Below are positions 1-4,910 of a DNA stretch of 5,581 bases, in pieces (within the stretch, counting starts at the first letter, position 1; every line of letters begins with the position of its first letter). The position numbers and the translations under genes are program-made. Source of the DNA: GCA-002731945 sp913047775. Lineage in GTDB: Bacteria > Pseudomonadota > Alphaproteobacteria > MED-G09. The stretch covers positions 1-5,581 of the forward strand of contig CAJWUE010000089.1 of the NCBI GenBank assembly GCA_913047775.1, given 5' to 3'. The notes beneath the pieces were generated by a model that saw only the letters and a list, made by a program, of their open reading frames with translations, ran no database searches and was not told the DNA's origin.

Positions 1-2
1 AA

Positions 3-359
3 GCCACTGAACTTCGCCGAAAGGTGAGTGATGCACAAGCTCGCTATCGCGTTGTCAAGAATTCACTGGCCAAGCGAGCTGTTAAAGGCACCCCTTTTGA
101 ATCACTGGATAACCACTTTGTAGGGACAACCGCGGTTGCTTATAGCAGTGACGACCCGGTGGTGCTGGCGAAAGCGCTCATTGATTTCGCTAAAACCACA
201 CCGGCGTTAACTGTTAAGGTCGCTGTTGTTCAAGGGCAGGAAATTGAAGCCCAAGGTGTGGCTGATCTGGCGACGCTTCCTGGGAAGCGTGAACTCCAAG
301 CAAAACTGCTGATGATTATGCTAAATGATGACAAAAAAGCATTAGAGAAAGTAACATAA
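3..359 (+). CDS. rplJ: Bacterial 50S ribosomal protein L10, 5'-partial and chimeric at its 3' end
   Basis: L10 forms the base of the ribosomal L7/L12 stalk that recruits translation GTPases. The frame is open to the left edge, so the gene enters from outside the window; the GTG at 24 is an internal valine, because the codons before it read ATELRRK, the usual L10 lead-in. Conserved bacterial blocks follow: RYRVVKNSLAKRAV, GTPFESL, HFVGTTAVAY and LATLPGKRELQAKLL. About 35 N-terminal residues are missing off the edge. The usual L10 C-terminal tail of roughly 40 residues is absent: after about codon 306-311 the frame continues as MLNDDKKALEKVT, which fits a nucleotide-sugar dehydrogenase instead, and ends at TAA 357-359. 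GC content and arginine codons (CGC, CGT, CGA) differ from all downstream genes, which prefer AGA. The normal rplL/rpoB neighbours are missing. Seen: the motifs and the abrupt change. Inferred: this piece comes from a bacterium and was joined artificially or by recombination. Confidence 0.85.
   Translation, partial: ATELRRKVSDAQARYRVVKNSLAKRAVKGTPFESLDNHFVGTTAVAYSSDDPVVLAKALIDFAKTTPALTVKVAVVQGQEIEAQGVADLATLPGKRELQAKLLMIMLNDDKKALEKVT
306..323. other. Bacterial/archaeal composition junction (probable chimera point)
   Basis: Left of here the coding sequence is bacterial L10 with roughly balanced GC. Right of here it is AT-rich and encodes the C-terminal part of a nucleotide-sugar dehydrogenase, then archaeal genes. 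The last convincing L10 residues are ELQAKLL (ending at 311) and the first dehydrogenase-like residues are about ML-NDDKKALEKV (from 318). No insertion-sequence ends, tRNA or direct repeats mark the boundary. The exact base cannot be fixed by eye. Confidence 0.6.
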
Positions 360-670
360 TGATTCTGGGTGTTGCTTACAAAAAAGATATTGATGATATA
401 AGAGAATCTCCAGCTTTAAGAATAATGGAATTACTACAATTCAAAGGAGCCAAAATCAGTTACCATGATCCCTATGTCAAAGAAATTGATTCCCAGAAAA
501 GTTTAGAACTAAATACGGAAAATTTAAAAAAACAAGACGCCATTGTGATAACTACAGACCATTCAAATGTTGACTATGAACTAATAGGCAAACATGCCCG
601 ATTAATTATTGATACGAGAAATGTTATGGCTAATATCAAAGAACCCAAAGCCCGCGTGTTAAGGGCTTAG
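359..670 (+). CDS. Nucleotide-sugar dehydrogenase C-terminal fragment, UDP-GlcNAc 6-dehydrogenase (WbpA) type, broken
   Basis: The full enzyme oxidises the C6 hydroxyl of a UDP-sugar to a carboxylate with two NAD+, supplying uronic acids for cell-surface glycans or protein glycosylation. Only the C-terminal UDP-binding domain is present, about 103 residues against roughly 420-440 for the family. It opens with the family signature ILGVAYKKDIDDIRESPAL, followed by SYHDPYV, AIVITTDHSNVDYELI and LIIDTRNV. The TTDH...DYELI...ARLIIDTR pattern is closer to WbpA-like UDP-GlcNAc/UDP-ManNAc dehydrogenases than to Ugd, from memory of the families. The ATG at 359 is unlikely to be a true start: the preceding residues (NDDKKALEKVT) lie in the other frame at 324-356, so a one-base deletion near 354-358 splits the gene. 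The NAD-binding and catalytic domains are absent, so this fragment would not be active. It ends 2 bp before the methyltransferase gene. Confidence 0.8.
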   Translation: MILGVAYKKDIDDIRESPALRIMELLQFKGAKISYHDPYVKEIDSQKSLELNTENLKKQDAIVITTDHSNVDYELIGKHARLIIDTRNVMANIKEPKARVLRA

Positions 671-672
671 AT

Positions 673-1593
673 ATGGGTGCTTTTCAAACTGTAAAACAAA
701 ATATTATAGAACGTTACAGTAATATTGTTGATAATTCTCCTAAATTTGCTAAATTCGTAAATGAACCATTAAAGCAATCTTTCAGAGTAAATACACTTAA
801 AGGAGAAAAAGAAGAAGTATTAGAAAAACTAAAAACCTATGATTCCAAAATAGAGAAAGTCAAATGGAATGATAATGCTTTTGTATCAAATCTTACAAAT
901 TTAGGGAGCAGTATTGAACATTTTACTGGTCAAATTTATATTCAAGAATTAACCTCAATGATACCTCCACTAATTGTAAAAGACGTAATTGAAGAGAATA
1001 AAATTATAGATTGCTGTGCAGCACCAGGCTCAAAGACCACCCAAATAGCAGATATGATGCAGAATAGAGGGCATATCATCGCTAATGACTCAAGACATAC
1101 AAGGATAAAATCACTAAGAGGTAATTTAGACCGTTTAGGCGTAACAAACACCACAGTATCATTAAGAGATTTTAAATCATTCCCAAACACAAAAGCTGAG
1201 TTATACTTAGTTGATGCACCATGTAGTTCAGAAGGAACTATTAGAAAAAAAAATGCTGTAGCCCGAAAATGGAAAGAAAAAGACTATGAAAGATTTAGCA
1301 AACTACAGAAAGGTTTATTGAAAAAAGCCTGTCAAATGGCACCTAAAGGAAGTACAATAATTTATTCAACGTGTACATTTTCTCCAGATGAGAATGAAAA
1401 AATTGTTAGCGAAATTCTCACAGAAGAATCAATTGATCTTAAAAGAATTAATCTTAATGGATTAAAAACCGGAAAAGGGATAACTGAATGGAATGGACAA
1501 ATCTATGATAAAGAAGTAGAAAAATGTATGAGAATTTGGCCCCACCAAAATGATACTGGTGGTTTCTTTGTGGCAAGGATGGAAAAATGTTAA
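673..1593 (+). CDS. NSUN/RsmB-family RNA (cytosine-C5) methyltransferase
   Basis: An S-adenosylmethionine-dependent enzyme that transfers a methyl group to C5 of cytosine in tRNA or rRNA. The 306 residues hold the NOL1/NOP2/Sun core: an N-terminal block SFRVNTLK (36-43), YIQELTSM (89-96), SAM-binding motif I CCAAPGSKT (114-122), motif IV DAPCSSEGT (181-189) and motif VI YSTCTFSPDENE (231-242). It closes with RIWPHQNDTGGFFVARM (287-303). Both family cysteines are present: C234 as expected nucleophile and C184 for product release. The size matches compact archaeal members; no PUA domain is fused, but the next gene encodes a PUA-like domain and overlaps this one by 7 bp, suggesting translational coupling and a two-part enzyme. 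The start lies 2 bp after the broken dehydrogenase, with no clear Shine-Dalgarno sequence. The substrate (tRNA or rRNA position) cannot be told from the sequence. Confidence 0.93.
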   Translation: MGAFQTVKQNIIERYSNIVDNSPKFAKFVNEPLKQSFRVNTLKGEKEEVLEKLKTYDSKIEKVKWNDNAFVSNLTNLGSSIEHFTGQIYIQELTSMIPPLIVKDVIEENKIIDCCAAPGSKTTQIADMMQNRGHIIANDSRHTRIKSLRGNLDRLGVTNTTVSLRDFKSFPNTKAELYLVDAPCSSEGTIRKKNAVARKWKEKDYERFSKLQKGLLKKACQMAPKGSTIIYSTCTFSPDENEKIVSEILTEESIDLKRINLNGLKTGKGITEWNGQIYDKEVEKCMRIWPHQNDTGGFFVARMEKC

Positions 1594-2030
1594 CATCACT
1601 GAACCTTGAGAAAAAAACGGAAATTCTTGACTATTGCAAGGAAAGATTTGATATTTCAAAAAAAATATTTGATGATTATAATTGGTACCTTGGTTCAAAA
1701 AATAGAATTTATATTGGTCCCGATGAAATTGAAAGAATAAATCCTGAAAGTATAGGGATATGTATATTTCGATTAGATAAAACACCGAAACCAACAACTA
1801 ATTTTCTTCAACTATTCGGAAATCAAATCTACAAAAATGTTATTCTATTAAATAAAAAACAAACAACTGATTATTGTAATGGTTTAAATCTAGAGCCTGA
1901 AACAAATGTGGAGCCTGGTTTTGTAATAGTTAAATACAAAAAAATTACGTTGGGATGTGGCCATTGGAATGGGAATTTACTCAAGAATCAAATACCTAAG
2001 TCCCGATTTTGTAAAATAAATTATTTGTGA
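1587..2030 (+). CDS. Stand-alone PUA-like RNA-binding protein, partner of the m5C methyltransferase
   Basis: This 147-residue protein resembles the PUA-like C-terminal module of RsmF-type methyltransferases (Methyltranf_PUA family), here encoded as a separate gene. The N-terminal part includes a pre-PUA-like stretch, ERFDISKKIFDDYNWYLG (19-36). The middle reads FRLDKTPKPTTNFLQLFG (61-78), and the end has GFVIVKYKKITLGCGHW followed by LLKNQIPKSR (131-140), matching the 'YxGxxLGxGxxxxGxLKNxxPKxxR' style of that module. Its ATG lies inside the last codons of the methyltransferase (shared ATGTTAA), in a different frame. The methyltransferase already ends with its normal terminal motif, so this looks like a natural separate gene rather than a frameshift product. 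Probable role: positioning RNA for the methyltransferase; this is inferred from the module and the overlap. Small separate PUA-like proteins beside this methyltransferase are also my recollection from haloarchaea. Confidence 0.75.
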   Translation: MLTSLNLEKKTEILDYCKERFDISKKIFDDYNWYLGSKNRIYIGPDEIERINPESIGICIFRLDKTPKPTTNFLQLFGNQIYKNVILLNKKQTTDYCNGLNLEPETNVEPGFVIVKYKKITLGCGHWNGNLLKNQIPKSRFCKINYL

Positions 2031-2068
2031 AGGGGTACTGCTTAATTATTGGCACTTATAGGCCCTGA

Positions 2069-4132
2069 ATGGACCAGATGACCTTTGATTTCAGAAGTGA
2101 AGATGATGAACCTGAAGAACCTCATGTCGAAGAAATTAAAGTAGAAAAAAAAGAAGTTAAAAAGAAACCAAAAAAGACTACTAAAGCCCATCAACTTGCT
2201 AAAGAGCAAAGGGATATTCCTGTTTCAGAATTTTTTGAACAAAATAGACACATTTTAGGATTTGACAATCCCACACATTCCTTGATAACGGCTGTGAAAG
2301 AAGGTGTTGACAACAGTCTTGATGCATGTGAGCAGGCTGGAATTCTTCCTGAATTGAAAGTAGAAATTGGAACTCTTGGTAAAGATGAACTTAGTATTGC
2401 AATTGAAGATAATGGACCTGGAATAGTGGAAGAAAATGTACCAAATGTATTTGGAAGATTACTGTATGGTTCAAGATTTGGTAGTGGAAAGCAGTCAAGG
2501 GGACAACAAGGTATTGGAATCTCTGCGGCTATAATGTATGGACAACTAACAACTGGAAGATCTGCAATCATTAGTACAAGAATATCTGAAGAACATCTAG
2601 CAACTAGAATAGCAATGAAACTCGATACTAGAAATAATAGAGGTAATGTTGAAAGAACTGAAGATTTTGTTTGGAAAAATGAAAACGGTGAACCAGATGA
2701 AGATGGAATCTATCCTGAAAAATATCATGGAACAAGAGTTGAATTTGCAATCAAAGGCAGATACAGAGAAGCTAGACCTTCTGTATTAGAATACCTAAAA
2801 TCAACTGCAATAGTTAATCCGCATGCTAAAATAATTTTTACTAACCCTGATAAGAAAATATTCTTATTTGATAGAGGAAGTTCTGATCTTCCAAAACTTC
2901 CAAGTCAAGGAGTTAAACCTCATCCACATGGTGTTGAATTGGGACAATTGATGAGAATGGCTCATCATAGTAAAGAATACCAAATGGGGCATTTTCTACG
3001 TAAAGATTTATCATCTATGGGTACTAAAAGTATAAGTGACGTTTTGATAAAAGCTAGACTCTCTCCTTATGTAAGACCTCAAGATATAACTAGATTAGAA
3101 GCTAAGGCATTGATTGATGCATTCAAAACTACATCAATCAGAACGCCGACAAGTGGAATTTTAGTACCAATTGGGCCTAAATTAATCAAGCTCGGATTGA
3201 AACAAGTTTTAGAAGAATACAGACCCGAGTTTTACACCTTACCAATTAGTAGAACGCCTTCAGTTTTTGCAGGAACTCCATTTCTTGTTGAAGTAGGAAT
3301 GGTTTATGGTGGAAATCTACCAAAGGATCAACCAGTCCAAGTTCTAAGATTTGCAAATCGTGTTCCGCTACTTTATCAGGCCGGTGGTTGTGCAATTACA
3401 AAAGCTGTTCAAGGAATTAACTGGAGAACTTATGGATTAGAACAGAAAAAAGGAAAGGGAACACCAAGCGGCCCTGCAATAATTTTAGTACATGTAGCAT
3501 CAACGAACATACCCTTTACATCTGAAGCTAAAGAAGCAATTGCTGATATTGAAGAAATAAAGAAAGAAATAAAATTAGCTTTAAGAAATAACGCAAAAAC
3601 ATTGTCAAGGCATCTTAAAAAACAAAAGAAAAGAGCAAAAGTTAGTGAAAAATTTGACTTAGTGCAAAAAGTTTTACCTGCTATAGCTGAAAAAGCTTCA
3701 AACATAGTAGGGCAACCTGTACCAAATTTAGACAAAGTTGTCGCCGCTATAATGGATGTTGTTTGGATTGAAGAATATATTGAATTTAAAAATGACCGAA
3801 TTGAAGTTGAAATAAAAATAATAAATTATCGATTGCGATCGGCAAATTTCAAATTGAGAGTAGCGGTTCCAGGACATGAAATAAAAGAGGCTGAACCAAA
3901 GCCTGGAAAACGTGAAGGAAATCATGTCGTATGGTCTGTTGGGTTGCCAACCACTGAATCGACAAAATATAAATTTACTATTCCTGAAGGAAACAGAAGT
4001 AGCTTTGAAGGACTAGAATTATGGGTAGAGGGTATTGACTCAACCAATATTATCGGAGCTGAACCATGGACTGGAATAATAGATCCTGGCATAAGTGAAG
4101 CGATAGAAGCTGAAAAACAAGGCTTAGCCTAG
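2069..4132 (+). CDS. top6B: Type IIB DNA topoisomerase VI subunit B
   Basis: Top6B is the ATPase subunit of the A2B2 topoisomerase VI, which passes one duplex through a transient double-strand break to relax and decatenate DNA. Of 687 residues, about 40-360 carry the GHKL (Bergerat) ATPase: EGVDNSLDA (78-86; E78 expected catalytic, N82 Mg-binding), EDNGPGI (113-119) and the ATP lid SRFGSGKQSRGQQGIG (135-150). A helix-two-turn-helix insert lies within about 240-330, by analogy. The transducer domain follows, with GLEQKKGKGTPSGPAIILVHV (456-476) holding the probable switch lysine. About 570-665 resembles the C-terminal Ig-like extension known from Methanosarcina Top6B. Residues 1-40 are an unusual acidic-then-lysine-rich extension before the family-typical start near AKEQRDIPVSEFF. 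The start is ATG 2069; ATG 2078 is an alternative. There is no Shine-Dalgarno sequence; an AT-rich stretch at about 2041-2050 lies near -24, compatible with a leaderless transcript. The partner gene top6A, often directly downstream in archaea, is replaced here by fibrillarin. Confidence 0.97.
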   Translation: MDQMTFDFRSEDDEPEEPHVEEIKVEKKEVKKKPKKTTKAHQLAKEQRDIPVSEFFEQNRHILGFDNPTHSLITAVKEGVDNSLDACEQAGILPELKVEIGTLGKDELSIAIEDNGPGIVEENVPNVFGRLLYGSRFGSGKQSRGQQGIGISAAIMYGQLTTGRSAIISTRISEEHLATRIAMKLDTRNNRGNVERTEDFVWKNENGEPDEDGIYPEKYHGTRVEFAIKGRYREARPSVLEYLKSTAIVNPHAKIIFTNPDKKIFLFDRGSSDLPKLPSQGVKPHPHGVELGQLMRMAHHSKEYQMGHFLRKDLSSMGTKSISDVLIKARLSPYVRPQDITRLEAKALIDAFKTTSIRTPTSGILVPIGPKLIKLGLKQVLEEYRPEFYTLPISRTPSVFAGTPFLVEVGMVYGGNLPKDQPVQVLRFANRVPLLYQAGGCAITKAVQGINWRTYGLEQKKGKGTPSGPAIILVHVASTNIPFTSEAKEAIADIEEIKKEIKLALRNNAKTLSRHLKKQKKRAKVSEKFDLVQKVLPAIAEKASNIVGQPVPNLDKVVAAIMDVVWIEEYIEFKNDRIEVEIKIINYRLRSANFKLRVAVPGHEIKEAEPKPGKREGNHVVWSVGLPTTESTKYKFTIPEGNRSSFEGLELWVEGIDSTNIIGAEPWTGIIDPGISEAIEAEKQGLA

Positions 4133-4134
4133 TT

Positions 4135-4719
4135 ATGAAACTCCCCGATAATTTACGGAAGAAAAGAGGATTTTTAGAACTAAAATATGGCAAATACTGG
4201 GTTGCCTGGAATCCTTATCATTCCAAATTAGCGGCGTATGTCTTAGGAAAAGGAAATCACTGGCCGTTTGCAAAAGAAAGTACCGTTCTATATCTAGGAG
4301 CTGCAGAAGGAAATACAGTCAGTTTTTTGAGCAAAATATGCATAGAAGGTAGGATTGTTGGTGTAGACATTTCACCTACAGCAATGGCTGAACTCATTGT
4401 TTTAGCTGAAAAAGAAAAAAACATAATACCTTTTCTAGGTGATGCACATTTTCCAAGAACATACCAACCTCATGCAAATATACCTGATATCTTATATCAA
4501 GATATAGCACAACGTGACCAATTAGATGTTTTTATTCGAAATTATCTTTTCTTTAAACCAAAATGTGGTTTCCTTATGATAAAATCACGTTCAATGCCTG
4601 GAAAAGATGAAGATATCTTTGATACTGTAGAAAATAAACTAAAAACTGAATTTAATAACGTTGAAATAATAGACATTAGAAAATGGGCAAAGGGTCACAA
4701 AGCATACTACGTACAATAA
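4135..4719 (+). CDS. flpA: Fibrillarin-like rRNA/tRNA 2'-O-methyltransferase
   Basis: The catalytic subunit of archaeal C/D box sRNPs, which with Nop5 and L7Ae methylates ribose 2'-OH at guide-selected sites in rRNA and tRNA. The 194 residues contain WNPYHSKLAAYVL (25-37), SAM motif I VLYLGAAEGNTVSFL (51-65), VGVDISPTAMAEL (75-87), IIPFLGDA (97-104), YQDIAQRDQ (121-129), FLMIKSRS (146-153) and KGHKAYYV (186-193). The family's K-D-K-H tetrad is complete at K31, D123, K150 and H188, so activity is expected. It is about 30-40 residues shorter than Methanocaldococcus-type fibrillarins, lacking most of the small N-terminal beta domain. The ATG sits 2 bp after the top6B stop, implying co-transcription. 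The usual neighbour nop5 is not seen here. The stop codon directly abuts the 3' end of a convergent tRNA gene. Confidence 0.95.
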   Translation: MKLPDNLRKKRGFLELKYGKYWVAWNPYHSKLAAYVLGKGNHWPFAKESTVLYLGAAEGNTVSFLSKICIEGRIVGVDISPTAMAELIVLAEKEKNIIPFLGDAHFPRTYQPHANIPDILYQDIAQRDQLDVFIRNYLFFKPKCGFLMIKSRSMPGKDEDIFDTVENKLKTEFNNVEIIDIRKWAKGHKAYYVQ

Positions 4720-4794
4720 TGGAGCCATCGGTGGGAATCGAACCCACGACCTGCGCCTTACCAAGGCACCGCTATACCCCTTAGCCACGATGGC
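4720..4794 (-). tRNA. tRNA-Thr (anticodon GGT), CCA encoded
   Basis: Read on the minus strand, the cloverleaf is complete. Acceptor GCCATCG pairs with CGATGGC; U8-G9; D stem GCTA/TAGC with loop AGGGGTA; base 26 G; anticodon stem GTGCC/GGCGC (one G-U pair) with loop TTGGTAA giving anticodon GGT (complement at 4760-4762). The variable loop is AGGTC, the T stem GTGGG/CCCAC with loop TTCGATT, the discriminator T, then an encoded CCA at 4722-4720. There is no intron. It reads ACC directly and ACU by wobble. Without CCA it is 72 nt (4723-4794). Its 3' end touches the fibrillarin stop codon with no spacer. Confidence 0.97.
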
Positions 4795-4815
4795 TCATAT
4801 CTGCGACTAAGGGGT
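4776..4815. repeat. 9-bp perfect inverted repeat between the tRNA D-arm and its upstream flank
   Basis: The arms are ACCCCTTAG at 4776-4784 and CTAAGGGGT at 4807-4815, separated by 22 bp. The left arm is the D-arm of the tRNA-Thr gene (minus strand CTAAGGGGT); the right arm lies just 5' of the tRNA on its own strand. If the pre-tRNA leader were long enough, the right arm could pair with the D-arm and compete with cloverleaf folding. If transcription starts near 4794, as the candidate box A suggests, the arm is present only in DNA. Chance similarity is possible. Confidence 0.6.
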
Positions 4816-4817
4816 GC

Positions 4818-4823
4818 TAAAAA
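4818..4823 (-). promoter_or_regulatory. Candidate archaeal box A (TATA) for tRNA-Thr
   Basis: On the minus strand this reads TTTTTA within CTCTTTTTAGC. Its centre is about 26 bp upstream of the tRNA 5' end, the usual archaeal TATA-to-start distance for a transcript with little or no leader. The match is AT-rich but not the full TTTATATA consensus, so the call rests mainly on position. Confidence 0.35.
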
Positions 4824-4835
4824 GAGTTTATCACT

Positions 4836-4847
4836 TAACAGTTGTTA
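4836..4847. repeat. Short inverted repeat TAACA-GT-TGTTA in the divergent spacer
   Basis: Five-base arms with a 2-bp centre lie between the tRNA-Thr and helicase promoters, in the size range of an archaeal operator half-site pair. No regulator is identified, and an AT-rich spacer will produce such matches by chance. The rest of spacer 4795-4910 shows a run of seven C at 4870-4876 and AT-rich sequence before the helicase start, with no other gene seen. Confidence 0.25.
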
Positions 4848-4910
4848 GAATACTGCCCAAAGATTATTACCCCCCCTTGCTATTGTCTTACAAATATCGA
4901 AATAAAAAAC

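Noticed and set aside
24..26. GTG as the true start of the L10 gene
   Set aside because: The codons upstream to the window edge continue the conserved L10 sequence (ATELRRK), so this is an internal valine in a gene cut by the window.
942..1797. Minus-strand open frames opposite the methyltransferase and PUA-like genes
   Set aside because: They lie antisense to strongly motif-supported genes, have no recognisable domains, and are the kind of frame AT-rich coding sequence produces on its complement.
1587..2030. PUA-like gene as the frameshifted tail of the methyltransferase
   Set aside because: The methyltransferase already ends with its canonical GGFFVARM terminus and the downstream gene has its own ATG and N-terminal region, so a natural overlap is more likely.
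2191..3925. Several minus-strand open frames opposite top6B
   Set aside because: They are fully contained within the Top6B reading frame, which has continuous conserved motifs; their low-complexity, phenylalanine- and serine-rich translations look like shadows.
4721..4796. Alternative tRNA register pairing GAGCCAT with ATGGCTC
   Set aside because: It pairs well, but leaves two extra bases between acceptor and T stem; the register GCCATCG/CGATGGC gives standard spacing, a discriminator and an encoded CCA.
4870..4876. Run of seven C in the divergent spacer as a phase-variation tract
   Set aside because: It is outside any coding frame, too short to be persuasive, and lies more than 30 bp before the helicase start.
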